DNA of 64,000 nucleotides from Pectinatus cerevisiiphilus (GCF_004341685.1 NZ_SMAA01000013.1:1-64000); one strand, 5' to 3'. Numbered from the stretch's first letter, positions 9,069 through 17,927 are shown. Notes: generated by a model from the letters alone, not told the origin. A program made the numbers and translations.

Positions 9069-10310
9069 ATGAATAAGTATTTTTCTCTTTCAGATAAAGT
9101 TTATGATGTGACTGAGCGTTATCCAGAATTACTCGAATGGCTTGTGGCAAATGGTTTTGCAAATTTGCGGAATGATGTTATGCGGAAAACAATTGGTAGG
9201 ACTATTTCATTGGAAAATGCTTTGCGTAGCAAGCAGCTTTCCCCAGAGCTGTCTGAAAAGCATATGGTTGAAGTTATTGAAACGAATAAGGAAACAGCAG
9301 ATGAAGCTCTTGAAGAAAGTTCTGCGCAAAAAGTTGACAGTCAGGCAATCAAGGTCGCAGGCGTCTTGCCTTGTCCTATACGTGTCCAGCTATTGGAAAA
9401 ATTAGATGGCTGGTTAAAACAAGAAAAAATTGACGCGGCATATGACCTGCACGCAGCGAGTATGGGAATTGAATGGCTGCGCGGGCAGATTGCAGAAAGT
9501 ACGGATGCAGGGGAACTGGCAGATATTTATTTGTCGGCGGGTTTCAGTCTGTTTTTTGATAAAGATTTAATGGGCAGGTATATGGAAGCAGGTGTATTTG
9601 CTGATTTGACAGGAGCAGAACGGCTTAACCAGCACTTTGATAATGATGAAATCAGCTTGAGAGACCCTCTGCGTCAATATTCTATAATAGGGGCCGTGCC
9701 AGCAATTTTCATGGTCAATACTGAACTTTTAGGTGATCGTCCTTTGCCTAAAAGCTGGGCTGATCTGCTAAAGCCGGAATTTGCAAATACAATTGCATTG
9801 CCAATGCAGGACTTGGATTTATTCAATGCAGTGCTTTTAAATGTATATGATAAATATGGCGAAAGTGGCGTGGATAGTTTGGGTAAAAATTTGTTTGCCG
9901 GTATGCATCCGGCGCAGATGGTGAAAGCCGCTAAGCAGAAAAAAGCAGAACAAACGCCGCTGATAACTATTATGCCGTATTTCTTTACCTGTATGCTTGA
10001 TGCCAAAAGTCCTATGCAGGCCATTTGGCCAGAGGATGGGGCTATTATCAGTCCTATATTTTTGGTGACTAAGGCTGCTTCACAAAAAAAGATTCAACCG
10101 CTGGTAGATTTTTTCTTTTCCAAAGAATTGGGTGAGTTGTTTTGTTTTAATGGGAAGTTTCCTTCTACACATCCGCAGGTGGACAACCATCTTTTGCCTG
10201 GGCAAAAGTTTATGTGGCCGGGCTGGGAATATATCCATACGCACGATATCGGTGCGGTTTTAGAAGGGGCACGTCGTATTTTCACTGATGCAGCAGGAGG
10301 AAAGCTATGA
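9069..10310 (+). CDS. DUF1858 domain fused to a cytosolic substrate-binding protein, 413 aa
   Basis: Two-part protein. Residues 1 to about 62 (KVYDVTERYPELLEWLVANGF, then TIGRTISLENALRS) look like the DUF1858 domain, which is linked to hybrid cluster proteins. After a charged linker, residues about 95-413 resemble a class II periplasmic binding protein of the iron/molybdate type, with the hinge-like PKSWADLLKPEFANTIALPMQD segment. There is no signal peptide or lipobox, so it should stay in the cytoplasm, unlike normal ABC binding proteins. PCPIRVQLLEKLDGW contains the only Cys at the domain entrance. AACAGGAGG supports the start. It overlaps the next gene by ATGA, the first of three coupled genes. 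Function is unknown; a role in holding a metal or cluster for Hcp is a guess from context. Confidence 0.8.
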   Translation: MNKYFSLSDKVYDVTERYPELLEWLVANGFANLRNDVMRKTIGRTISLENALRSKQLSPELSEKHMVEVIETNKETADEALEESSAQKVDSQAIKVAGVLPCPIRVQLLEKLDGWLKQEKIDAAYDLHAASMGIEWLRGQIAESTDAGELADIYLSAGFSLFFDKDLMGRYMEAGVFADLTGAERLNQHFDNDEISLRDPLRQYSIIGAVPAIFMVNTELLGDRPLPKSWADLLKPEFANTIALPMQDLDLFNAVLLNVYDKYGESGVDSLGKNLFAGMHPAQMVKAAKQKKAEQTPLITIMPYFFTCMLDAKSPMQAIWPEDGAIISPIFLVTKAASQKKIQPLVDFFFSKELGELFCFNGKFPSTHPQVDNHLLPGQKFMWPGWEYIHTHDIGAVLEGARRIFTDAAGGKL

Positions 10311-11008
10311 ATCTGGTAATTTTTTCCGGCCCGCCTTCTTCGGGTAAAACTTCTGTTATTTTAAAGGTAATAGAGTCTTTTAAGAAAAGAGCTGTCGCAG
10401 TCGGAGTGGTAAAGTTTGACTGTCTTTATACGGATGATGACAAGCTTTATGAAAAAGCAGGCATTCCTGTAAAAAAAGGGCTTTCCGGCGCCCTGTGCCC
10501 AGATCATTTTTTTGCTTCCAATATTGAAGATGTTGTCAAATGGGGAAATAAAGCAGGACTTGATCTTTTGATAACGGAATCAGCGGGTCTATGTAACCGG
10601 TGTTCACCATATCTGACGGGGGTAAAAGGAGTCTGCATTATCGATAATCTTTCGGGGATAAATACACCGAAAAAAATTGGACCAATGCTGAAATCGGCTG
10701 ATATGGTTGCAATAACTAAAGGCGATATCGTTTCACAGGCAGAAAGGGAAGTGTTTGCTTCGAGGGTCAGTGCCGTAAATCCCAAGGCGATGGTCATGCA
10801 CGTAAATGGGCTTAGCGGCCAAGGTGCATATGAGCTTAGCACAATGCTTTATGATGAAAAGCAAAGCTTGTCTTCTGTACAGGGAATGAAGCTGCGCTTC
10901 CCGATGCCGTCGGCAATGTGTTCGTATTGTCTTGGTGAAACCAGAATAGGGGAAAGCTATCAAATGGGTAATACGAAGAAGATGGTATGGGAGGAAAAGG
11001 AAAAATGA
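10307..11008 (+). CDS. G3E/HypB-like GTPase with Cys pairs, 233 aa
   Basis: P-loop NTPase of the HypB/UreG/CobW kind. Walker A GPPSSGKT is at residues 8-15, ESAGLC at 91-96 recalls the ENVGNLVC switch of HypB, and TKGD at 137-140 is the base-recognition motif. Possible metal or cluster ligands are Cys39, Cys64, the CNRC pair (96, 99), Cys110 and a C-terminal CSYC pair (205, 208). G3E GTPases are known for loading nickel or cobalamin into enzymes, so a metallochaperone role is plausible. The start overlaps the previous stop (ATGA) and its own stop overlaps the next start the same way, implying fixed stoichiometry with its neighbours. No closer named family is recognised. Confidence 0.8.
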   Translation: MNLVIFSGPPSSGKTSVILKVIESFKKRAVAVGVVKFDCLYTDDDKLYEKAGIPVKKGLSGALCPDHFFASNIEDVVKWGNKAGLDLLITESAGLCNRCSPYLTGVKGVCIIDNLSGINTPKKIGPMLKSADMVAITKGDIVSQAEREVFASRVSAVNPKAMVMHVNGLSGQGAYELSTMLYDEKQSLSSVQGMKLRFPMPSAMCSYCLGETRIGESYQMGNTKKMVWEEKEK

Positions 11009-12024
11009 AAGAGATGACTATTGCGCAGCTTCTGGAAAAATATCCTTTTGTTACTGAATTTTTTCAGCAGAACCGTTTGAATATTACCGGCTTTGAGCAG
11101 CTTACGTTTGCGGATTACCTACAGCAATTGGATGAAGATGAGCTGGAGGAAAAAGCTATAGAGTTACAGAAATTACCAGAAGAATTGGCTCTTTATATAG
11201 AACAGATGACGGCTTTCTTAGGGTTGAATGAAGATAGTGGGGTTCACTCGTTAACCATATTACCGGGCAAGGATAAGAATGCTGTACCGGAAAAATTTAC
11301 GAAACTGACGATCTTTCCATCGCAGGTTGTAGCTATAGTGGGGCCAACAGGATCGGGTAAAAGCAGATTGTTGGCGGATATTGAGTGGGCTGCCCAGAAT
11401 GACACGCCTACGGGCCGTAGTATTTTAATAAATGATGCACTGCCAGATGCCAAATGGCGTTATTCACCCAATAATAAATTGGTGGCGCAGTTATCGCAGA
11501 ACATGAATTTTGTTATAGATTTAAGTGTCAAGGAGTTTTTGCAGCTGCATGCGCAAAGCCGTATGGCAGAAAATATAAAAGAAATTTCCGGGAAGATATT
11601 AGCGGCGGCTAACCGATTAGCTGGTGAGCCTTTTTCGGCAGATACGCCTGTTACGAGTTTGAGCGGCGGCCAATCGCGGGCATTAATGATTGCCGATACA
11701 GCTATTTTAAGTGCATCACCGATTGTGCTTATAGATGAAATTGAAAATGCCGGGATAGACAGGCGTAAAGCTTTAGAAGTCTTGTTGTCCCAGGATAAAA
11801 TAGTTTTGATGGCAACACATGATCCGTTGCTAGCATTGATGGCCGACAGACGTATTGTTATCCGCAATGGTGGCATTCATGCAGTGCTGGAAACGACACA
11901 GGAAGAAAAAGCCCTGTTGCAGAAAATGAATAGTCTGGATACGATAATGCAGTCGGCACGACGGGAATTACGTGAAGGAAAAACATTGCATACAAAAGAT
12001 TTTTTGTCTGATTTTCGCTTATAA
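11005..12024 (+). CDS. ABC ATPase with N-terminal DUF1858-like domain, 339 aa
   Basis: Residues 1 to about 60 (MTIAQLLEKYPFVTEFFQQN onward) resemble the DUF1858-type domain that also begins the protein at 9069. An ABC ATPase domain follows: Walker A GPTGSGKS at 113-120, a Q-loop glutamine near 165, signature LSGGQ at 219-223, Walker B VLIDE at 241-245 and the H-loop histidine at 272. It has no membrane segment and no permease gene is nearby, so it is not an ordinary importer. The residue after Walker B is Ile-Glu rather than a typical D-loop, as in non-transport ABC proteins. The start at 11005 overlaps the GTPase stop (ATGA); the earlier ATG at 10987 would place the GGAGG site inside the gene. 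Probable ATP-driven partner of the binding protein and GTPase. Confidence 0.8.
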   Translation: MKEMTIAQLLEKYPFVTEFFQQNRLNITGFEQLTFADYLQQLDEDELEEKAIELQKLPEELALYIEQMTAFLGLNEDSGVHSLTILPGKDKNAVPEKFTKLTIFPSQVVAIVGPTGSGKSRLLADIEWAAQNDTPTGRSILINDALPDAKWRYSPNNKLVAQLSQNMNFVIDLSVKEFLQLHAQSRMAENIKEISGKILAAANRLAGEPFSADTPVTSLSGGQSRALMIADTAILSASPIVLIDEIENAGIDRRKALEVLLSQDKIVLMATHDPLLALMADRRIVIRNGGIHAVLETTQEEKALLQKMNSLDTIMQSARRELREGKTLHTKDFLSDFRL

Positions 12025-12056
12025 GGAAGATTGTATTATTGAGAGAGGCGAAGAAG

Positions 12057-12731
12057 ATGCTGGCAGAATTGAAAAAGAGCATGTTGTTTTTAGGAATGAC
12101 AGAAACGGAAATAAATGAATGTTTGAAAAAGAGCGGGGCAAAAGTTGTAGAATATAAAAAAGGGGATATAATATTCCACCAAAAGGAAGAACCGCTTAAG
12201 TTGATGATGTTAATAGAAGGAACTGTCGTTATCGGCAATAATTCCAGTGATGGCAGGAGAAGTGTAGTGGCTACTTTTAACCAAACGGGAGAGTTGTTCG
12301 GTGAAGTTTTTGTGTTTTTGAATAAAAAAAGCTATGACCATTATGCGCAGGCAACTGTTCAAGCCAGAATATTACAAATTCCCAAAGCGTTCATTTATAA
12401 TGCAGAAGGCAGAAATGACACTTATTATACAAAAATGATTGCCAATGTTTTATCAATTTTGGCGCATAAAGCATATTTTTTGAATCAACGGTTGCAGGTT
12501 ATGGCTTGTGCGACGCTCCGGCAGAAGTTGGCAAAGATTTTGCTGCAAAATGCTTCTGTTGGGGGAGAAGTCAGATTGGGAATGAATCGAGAGGCTTTAG
12601 CTGATTTTTTAAATGTCGCCCGTCCGTCCCTGTCCAGGGAATTAATGAAAATGCAGGAAGATGGCTTACTGCGCATTGAAAAAAAGAATATATATATTAA
12701 TAAATTGGAAGAGTTAGAAAATCTTTTATAA
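12057..12731 (+). CDS. Crp/Fnr-family regulator, HcpR-like, 224 aa
   Basis: An N-terminal cyclic-nucleotide-binding-type beta barrel (about residues 15-120) leads to a dimer helix and a C-terminal winged helix (about 165-224) with NREALADFLNVARPSLSREL as the recognition region. There is no Fnr-type Cys cluster at the N-terminus, so it probably senses something other than oxygen through an iron-sulfur cluster. HcpR, a known Crp/Fnr subgroup, controls hcp in anaerobes. Here the gene lies 32 bases after the ABC ATPase and just before hcp, and both units carry a TGTAACA-N2-TGTTACA site. The start at 12057 follows GAGAGGCG; a TTG at 12039 is less likely. Confidence 0.85.
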   Translation: MLAELKKSMLFLGMTETEINECLKKSGAKVVEYKKGDIIFHQKEEPLKLMMLIEGTVVIGNNSSDGRRSVVATFNQTGELFGEVFVFLNKKSYDHYAQATVQARILQIPKAFIYNAEGRNDTYYTKMIANVLSILAHKAYFLNQRLQVMACATLRQKLAKILLQNASVGGEVRLGMNREALADFLNVARPSLSRELMKMQEDGLLRIEKKNIYINKLEELENLL

Positions 12732-12740
12732 ACAGGAAAA

Positions 12741-12785
12741 TCTGTAACACATGTTACAGATTTCTCCGTTTCCAGCTGTTATTAT
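12741..12785 (+). promoter_or_regulatory. Crp/Fnr-type palindrome and promoter of hcp
   Basis: Palindrome TCTGTAACA-CA-TGTTACAGA at 12741-12760, centre 12750.5. A -10-like TATTAT lies at 12780-12785, 32 bp centre to centre, the same geometry as upstream of 9069. This fits class II activation by the regulator encoded immediately upstream. Confidence 0.85.
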
Positions 12786-12833
12786 AGACGTATAGAAGAG
12801 TTAAGAAAATATTTTTAGGAGGATATCATTATC

Positions 12834-14486
12834 ATGGAAAAGAAAATGTTTTGTTTTCAATGTCAGGAAACTGCCGGGTGCACCGGTTGTACACAAGTCG
12901 GTGTTTGTGGTAAAAAACCGGAAGTAGCTGCAATGCAGGATCTGCTTGTCTATGCGACAAAGGGGATTTCAGCAGTTGCCCAGCAGTTGCGCAAGGAAGG
13001 TAAAAAAGTCGATCGGGCCGTAAATCATATGGTAACAACAAACCTTTTCACTACCATAACAAATGCTAATTTCGACAAAGACGTTATTGTTGAACGTATT
13101 GTTGCAACGTTAAAGAAAAAAGCGGAGCTTTTGGCGCAGGTGCAGGAAAAAGAAGGTTTACCGGAAGCAGCCAAGTGGACGGCAGACCGTGCTGACTTCC
13201 CACAAAAAGCAGCCTCGGCTTCAGTAGGTGTCCTTGCTACTGCAAATGAAGACATCCGCAGCCTTAGAGAGCTTATTACTTATGGTTTAAAAGGACTTTC
13301 CGCTTATACTAAACATGCCAATGCGCTTTTACAAGATAACGAAGAAATAGATGCTTTTATTCAAAGTGCTTTAGCCAAAGTGTTGGATGATTCAGTAGGA
13401 GCAGATGAATTGGTAGCGCTCACGCTGGAAACGGGTAAGTATGGTGTTGACGGAATGGCTCTTTTAGATAAAGCCAATACCTCTGCTTATGGCAATCCAG
13501 AAATAACAAAGGTTAATATCGGCGTAGGCAATCGCCCAGGAATTTTGGTTTCTGGACATGATCTGCGGGATATAGAAATGCTGCTCAAGCAGACTGAAGG
13601 AACCGGTGTTGATGTATATACACATTCTGAAATGCTGCCAGCGCATTATTATCCAGCCTTTAAGAAATATCCGCATTTCATTGGTAATTACGGAAATGCA
13701 TGGTGGAAGCAAAAAGAAGAATTTGAAAGTTTTAACGGACCAATACTCATGACTACGAATTGTATTGTACCGCCTAAGGACAGTTATAAAGATCGTCTTT
13801 ATACTACTGGCGCTGCTGGTTTTCCCGGGTGTAAGCATATAAGCGGCGGTGTAGGCGAAGAAAAGGATTTTTCCGCGATAATTGAACATGCTAAACGTTG
13901 CGCCCCTCCTGTAGAATTGGAACATGGTGAAATAGTGGGCGGTTTTGCCCATAATCAGGTGCTGGCTTTGGCTGATACAGTAGTAAGTGCTGTTAAAAGT
14001 GGAGCTATTAAGAAATTTGTTGTCATGGCTGGTTGTGATGGTCGGGCAAAATCAAGAAACTACTATACTGACTTTGCGAAGGCATTGCCGAAAGATACGG
14101 TGATTTTAACGGCAGGCTGCGCAAAATATAAATATAATAAGTTGAATCTCGGTGATATCGGCGGTGTACCGCGTGTGCTGGATGCAGGACAGTGTAACGA
14201 TTCTTATTCACTGGCAGTGATTGCGCTCAAATTAAAAGAAGTTTTTGGCCTTGACGATATCAATGACCTGCCTATTGTCTATAATATTGCTTGGTATGAA
14301 CAAAAGGCAGTTATTGTTCTGCTAGCGCTTTTATATCTTGGCGTGAAGAATATTCATCTTGGACCTACCTTGCCTGCATTCCTTTCAGCAAATGTAGCAA
14401 AGGTTTTAGTAGATAAGTTCGGTATTGCTGGTATTACAACAGTTGAAGAAGATATGAATTTGTTCTTTGGTGACGCTGCTAAATAA
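12834..14486 (+). CDS. hcp: Hybrid cluster protein (hydroxylamine/NO reductase), 550 aa
   Basis: Hcp (prismane protein) carries a cubane and a hybrid Fe-S-O cluster and acts in nitrosative stress as an NO or hydroxylamine reductase. The N-terminal Cys set C7, C10, C19, C25 (C-x2-C-x8-C-x5-C) fits the class I type. Hybrid-cluster ligand regions are visible: [48 protein letters not shown] and [11 protein letters not shown]. Length is standard. AGGAGG lies upstream of the ATG. No hcr reductase gene is adjacent, so electrons must come from another donor. It has its own promoter with a Crp/Fnr palindrome shared with the three-gene ABC/GTPase unit, and a terminator follows. Confidence 0.97.
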   Translation: MEKKMFCFQCQETAGCTGCTQVGVCGKKPEVAAMQDLLVYATKGISAVAQQLRKEGKKVDRAVNHMVTTNLFTTITNANFDKDVIVERIVATLKKKAELLAQVQEKEGLPEAAKWTADRADFPQKAASASVGVLATANEDIRSLRELITYGLKGLSAYTKHANALLQDNEEIDAFIQSALAKVLDDSVGADELVALTLETGKYGVDGMALLDKANTSAYGNPEITKVNIGVGNRPGILVSGHDLRDIEMLLKQTEGTGVDVYTHSEMLPAHYYPAFKKYPHFIGNYGNAWWKQKEEFESFNGPILMTTNCIVPPKDSYKDRLYTTGAAGFPGCKHISGGVGEEKDFSAIIEHAKRCAPPVELEHGEIVGGFAHNQVLALADTVVSAVKSGAIKKFVVMAGCDGRAKSRNYYTDFAKALPKDTVILTAGCAKYKYNKLNLGDIGGVPRVLDAGQCNDSYSLAVIALKLKEVFGLDDINDLPIVYNIAWYEQKAVIVLLALLYLGVKNIHLGPTLPAFLSANVAKVLVDKFGIAGITTVEEDMNLFFGDAAK

Positions 14487-14493
14487 TATAAAG

Positions 14494-14534
14494 ACCATGC
14501 TGCTCTTTATCGTGAAAGGGCAACATGGTTTTTT
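14494..14534 (+). terminator. Terminator after hcp
   Basis: 15-bp stem ACCATGCTGCTCTTT / AAAGGGCAACATGGT (two G-T pairs) with a 6-base loop and TTTTTTA tail, starting 7 bases after the hcp stop. Confidence 0.9.
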
Positions 14535-15068
14535 ATTTGGATATACAATAGTGTCTGACCCTGCTTTTTATAATAAGAGAGGGTATATATCATTACTGAT
14601 ACAGACATGATATTTCAACGAAAATAAAATAATAGTTTTAAATAAGAATTTGACTTTTTGATTAAACATATGATATATTAGTAGTACAATATTATTACTT
14701 AGGTCACTTTTTTTACTGCCAGTTAATACTGGCAGTCTTTTTTTTATGTAAATATAGAATAGCATAGTGAAAGTGTGCACATTAATAATCCTTAAAAAAA
14801 TTATCTTATGTATACATTTTTAAGGCAAAATAAACTTTTATTGATAATATATGTATACTTTTGAAGAAAACGTACTTAATTACTACCAAATTAAAGATGA
14901 ATTTTAATATAAAAAATTATTGCGTGTATGTAAATTAGAGTATGGTGTTTTTCCTTGTTTTGGAGTATAATAACCGAATGTAATAATTGTTATGATAAAA
15001 AGGAATTATAGTAAACAGACTATGGATTGCAGTATTTGGAGTATAGCTATGTAATTTGGGAAGGGTGG
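14535..15068. other. Intergenic region between hcp and dctA, with an orphan terminator
   Basis: About 530 AT-rich bases without a credible coding frame. It contains a strong terminator (14715-14745) that belongs to no annotated gene. A TATAAT box lies at 14966-14971, about 100 bases before dctA; a matching -35 is not evident. Confidence 0.45.
14715..14745 (+). terminator. Orphan intrinsic terminator
   Basis: Perfect 9-bp stem ACTGCCAGT / ACTGGCAGT with a 4-base loop followed by CTTTTTTTT. The nearest upstream gene (hcp) already has its own terminator, so this may end a small RNA transcribed from about 14560-14700. Confidence 0.85.
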
Positions 15069-16367
15069 ATGGTTGTTTTGAGCAAGAGTTTTTTTAAATC
15101 ACTTCATTTTCAGGTATTGGCTGCAATAGTAATAGGAATTTGGTTTGGTTATATGTATCCGACACTTGGTACGGATATGAAACCATTGGGTGATGCATTT
15201 ATAAAATTAATAAAGATGATTATTGGGCCGATTATATTTTGTACCATAGTCTGCGGTATTGCGGGTATGGGCGATATGAAAAAGGTCGGCAGAGTGGGCG
15301 GTAAAGCGTTGCTGTATTTTGAAGCAGTTACAACGTTTTCGCTGTTCTTTGGGATCTTGCTGGTTGAACTGTTGAAACCGGGAAGCGGAATGAATATAGA
15401 CCCTTCTACACTTGATGCGTCTTCCGTATCTATGTATGCACAGGCTGCCCAGGCACATACGGTAGGGCAATTCCTTATGAATATAATTCCGGATACAGTG
15501 GTTGATGCATTTGCAAAAGGCGAAATTCTGCAAATATTGCTATTTTCGGTAATTTTTGGTTGGGCATTGTCTAAAATGGGAGAAAAGGGAAAACCCCTTT
15601 TGCAGATACTCAGTGATGTTTCCCATACTTTTTTCAAAATAGTGGATATTATTATGAAGCTTGCCCCTATAGGTACTTTCGGGGCTATGGCGTTTACCAT
15701 AGGTGCTTATGGAATAGGATCTTTAGAAAGTCTGTTAAAGCTTTTAGGAACATTTTATCTGGCATGTATCTTGTTCCTCGTTTGCGTAATTGCTCCTATA
15801 TCTAGATGGGCAGGACTGAATTTTTGGCGTTACATATGTTATTTTAAGGATGAATTGCTTATTGTGTTTGGTACGGCGTCTTCAGAAAGCGCATTGCCAC
15901 GGATGATGGAAAAATTAGAAAGGCTTGGTTGTTCCAAATCAGTCGTCGGGCTTGTTATTCCGACTGGTTATTCGTTTAACCTTGATGGCACATCAATATA
16001 TCTTACGATCGCGGCTATCTTTTTGGCACAGGCAACAAACACAGATTTGACTTTTATGCAGGAAGCGACCATTATAGCCGTCTTATTGTTAACTTCTAAG
16101 GGTGCCTCTGGTGTTACGGGCAGCGGTTTTATAGTGCTTGCAGCAACTTTAACCAGTATTCCGTCTATCCCTGTAGGTGCACTGGCACTCATCTTTGGTG
16201 TCGACCGTTTTATGACACAAGGGCGCGCAGTGACAAACTTGATCGGTAATGGTGTGGCTACATTTGTAGTGGCTGAATGGGAAAAGGAACTTGATTATAG
16301 TAAGATGCAGGAAATTGCTTGCAGCAGTAAACGTGTTATTAGTAAACAGAAAGTAGCACTGAAATAG
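15069..16367 (+). CDS. dctA: C4-dicarboxylate:cation symporter, DctA/GltP family, about 432 aa
   Basis: Inner-membrane secondary transporter of the DAACS family taking up succinate, fumarate, malate or related acids with H+ or Na+. It begins [21 protein letters not shown] and continues with [31 protein letters not shown], both hallmark DctA segments. The re-entrant loop motif [11 protein letters not shown], the [14 protein letters not shown] segment and [19 protein letters not shown] are all present. Eight membrane helices and two hairpin loops are expected. The start is uncertain: ATG 15069 is used, but TTG 15078 has better spacing from GGGTGG and matches the usual N-terminus; the frame opens at 15027. 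It is a single-gene unit ended by the hairpin at 16398. Confidence 0.92.
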   Translation: MVVLSKSFFKSLHFQVLAAIVIGIWFGYMYPTLGTDMKPLGDAFIKLIKMIIGPIIFCTIVCGIAGMGDMKKVGRVGGKALLYFEAVTTFSLFFGILLVELLKPGSGMNIDPSTLDASSVSMYAQAAQAHTVGQFLMNIIPDTVVDAFAKGEILQILLFSVIFGWALSKMGEKGKPLLQILSDVSHTFFKIVDIIMKLAPIGTFGAMAFTIGAYGIGSLESLLKLLGTFYLACILFLVCVIAPISRWAGLNFWRYICYFKDELLIVFGTASSESALPRMMEKLERLGCSKSVVGLVIPTGYSFNLDGTSIYLTIAAIFLAQATNTDLTFMQEATIIAVLLLTSKGASGVTGSGFIVLAATLTSIPSIPVGALALIFGVDRFMTQGRAVTNLIGNGVATFVVAEWEKELDYSKMQEIACSSKRVISKQKVALK

Positions 16368-16397
16368 TTATTACAGCTAAAGATATCAGTAGCTATT

Positions 16398-16440
16398 AAA
16401 AAAGAGTCCGTGCGGATTTTATTACGCAGGACTCTTTTTT
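16398..16440 (+). terminator. Terminator after dctA
   Basis: AAAAAAGAGTCC pairs with GGACTCTTTTTT, with extra GTGCG/CGCA pairing inside and a T tail. Confidence 0.9.
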
Positions 16441-16513
16441 GCTGTCGGGGCAAGCAGGATATGGCGCTGAAACAGCGAATTCAAGTTGGTATACAAACGA
16501 CTGGGGTGAAAAA

Positions 16514-17368
16514 ATGAAAGTATTGGTTACAGGCTGTACAGGGCAGTTGGGATTTGATGTCTGCCGACAGTTAAAGAAAAGAAATATTGAATATTATGGA
16601 GCTGTAAGAACTGACTTCGATTTAAGGGATGAAAGCAGCGTCAAAAATTTTGTGCGAAAAATGAAACCGACTGTAATCATTCACTGTGCAGCATATACGG
16701 CAGTGGATAAAGCAGAAGATGAAAAGGAACTTTGCCATTCTATAAATGTAGAAGGGACAAAGGCTCTTGCTGAAGCAGGTAAAGAAGTAAATGCTAAAAT
16801 GGTTTATATAAGCACCGATTATGTATTTCCCGGCAGGGGCAGCCAATTTTATGAAATCAATGATAATAAAGAAGCTGTCAATGTTTATGGACAATCAAAA
16901 TTGGCCGGCGAAACGGTTGTGCGCAGTATTCTTGAAAAACATTTTATAGTGCGCATTTCATGGGTTTTTGGTATAAATGGGCATAATTTTGTACGCACTA
17001 TGTTAAAGTTGGCACAAGACCATGATACACTTAAAATTGTTGATGATCAGATCGGTTCGCCGACATATACGCACGACTTGGCGGTGCTGTTATGCGATAT
17101 GGTAGCAAGTGCTAAATATGGAACTTATCATGCTACTAATGAAGGCGTATGTTCATGGAAAGATTTTGCCGAAGAAATATTTCGGCAGGCAAAAATGGAT
17201 ATAACAGTTATAGGCCAAAGTTCTGCCAGTTATCCAACGAAGGCAAAGCGTCCCTTAAATTCCCGTTTGAGTAAAAAATCGCTGGACAACGCGGGATTTC
17301 AGAGATTGCCGGATTGGCATGATGCCCTATATAGATATATGAAAGAATTAAAATTAGCGAAGGATTAA
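16514..17368 (+). CDS. rfbD: dTDP-4-dehydrorhamnose reductase, 284 aa
   Basis: NADPH-dependent last step of dTDP-L-rhamnose synthesis, a short-chain dehydrogenase. The Rossmann glycine motif is VTGCTGQLGFDV at the N-terminus. The DFDLRDESSVKNFV segment, HCAAYTAVDKAEDE, the STDYVFPG triad Thr and the catalytic YGQSKLAGE (Tyr-x3-Lys) are diagnostic for RmlD. RISWVFGINGHNFVRTML and DDQIGSPTYTHDLA complete the family. The start at 16514 follows GGGGTGA; the frame opens earlier at 16439 without support. The other rml genes are not in the window, so rhamnose synthesis is split across the genome. Confidence 0.92.
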   Translation: MKVLVTGCTGQLGFDVCRQLKKRNIEYYGAVRTDFDLRDESSVKNFVRKMKPTVIIHCAAYTAVDKAEDEKELCHSINVEGTKALAEAGKEVNAKMVYISTDYVFPGRGSQFYEINDNKEAVNVYGQSKLAGETVVRSILEKHFIVRISWVFGINGHNFVRTMLKLAQDHDTLKIVDDQIGSPTYTHDLAVLLCDMVASAKYGTYHATNEGVCSWKDFAEEIFRQAKMDITVIGQSSASYPTKAKRPLNSRLSKKSLDNAGFQRLPDWHDALYRYMKELKLAKD

Positions 17369-17384
17369 AGTTGCAGCTATATAT

Positions 17385-17430
17385 AAAATAGAGAGAGAGC
17401 CTGCTGGTTTAGCAGGCTCTCTCTCTATTT
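17385..17430. terminator. Bidirectional terminator between rfbD and the HxlR gene
   Basis: Very strong stem: AATAGAGAGAGAGCCTGCT pairs perfectly with its complement across a 5-base loop, with A and T tracts on either side. It serves the converging genes on both strands. Confidence 0.93.
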
Positions 17431-17438
17431 TTCTGTAC

Positions 17439-17771
17439 TTACACATCTTTTTTCTGATCGATGATTATCCATTTTTCAGCCCAATGCTGTACTTCATCGA
17501 GAGCTCTTTGCAGATCTTTCCCTCTGTCTGTCAAACTGTATTCAATTTTGACAGGAATTTCAGGATATACATTACGAACGATAATGCCGTGCTGTTCTAG
17601 CTCTTTCATGCGATCAGCAAGTACCTTGGCACTTATATGGGGAATTATATCAGTTAAATCTGAAAAACGTTTTGGTCCGTCCAATAGACACCGTATAATG
17701 AGACCCGTCCATTTTTTGCCCAATAGTTCAAAGGCAATCTCATAACGTGGGCACAATGAAAACTTGATCAT
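17439..17771 (-). CDS. HxlR-family redox regulator, YodB/CatR-like, 110 aa
   Basis: Small winged-helix regulator closely resembling Bacillus YodB and CatR, repressors that sense quinones and diamide through an N-terminal cysteine. The sequence CPRYEIAFELLGKKWTGLII aligns with the YodB N-terminus, with a single Cys at residue 7, and DGPKRFSDLTDIIPHISAKVLADRMKELEQHGII is the helix-turn-helix. AAGGAGATG supports the start. It is divergent to a DoxX gene and an extradiol dioxygenase, a pairing that parallels B. subtilis catDE, itself controlled by YodB and CatR. The operator is probably the TACTT-N5-AAGTA repeat at 17811-17825. Confidence 0.88.
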   Translation of the reverse strand: MIKFSLCPRYEIAFELLGKKWTGLIIRCLLDGPKRFSDLTDIIPHISAKVLADRMKELEQHGIIVRNVYPEIPVKIEYSLTDRGKDLQRALDEVQHWAEKWIIIDQKKDV

Positions 17772-17810
17772 AATTTTTCATCTCCTTCTTTAAATATATA
17801 ATAACATATT

Positions 17811-17842
17811 TACTTGACAAAAGTAAGTATGTATTGTACTAT
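17811..17842 (+). promoter_or_regulatory. Promoter of the DoxX/dioxygenase unit with an overlapping operator
   Basis: TTGACA (17814-17819), a 17-base spacer and TACTAT (17837-17842) form a near-consensus sigma-A promoter. The inverted repeat TACTT-GACAA-AAGTA (17811-17825) overlaps the -35 box, a natural repressor site for the divergent HxlR protein. Confidence 0.8.
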
Positions 17843-17927
17843 ACTAACATAAAGTTATTAAAGAATAATTAATAACAAAAATATAAATAGTGATCTACAT
17901 ACTAAAAGAAGACCAAAAAAATTATAT

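Noticed and set aside
15027-15068. Start of dctA at TTG 15027
   Set aside because: No ribosome site, and the added residues do not match DctA N-termini.
15149-15700. 183-residue frame antisense to dctA
   Set aside because: Shadow of a hydrophobic coding region; no start signal or family match.
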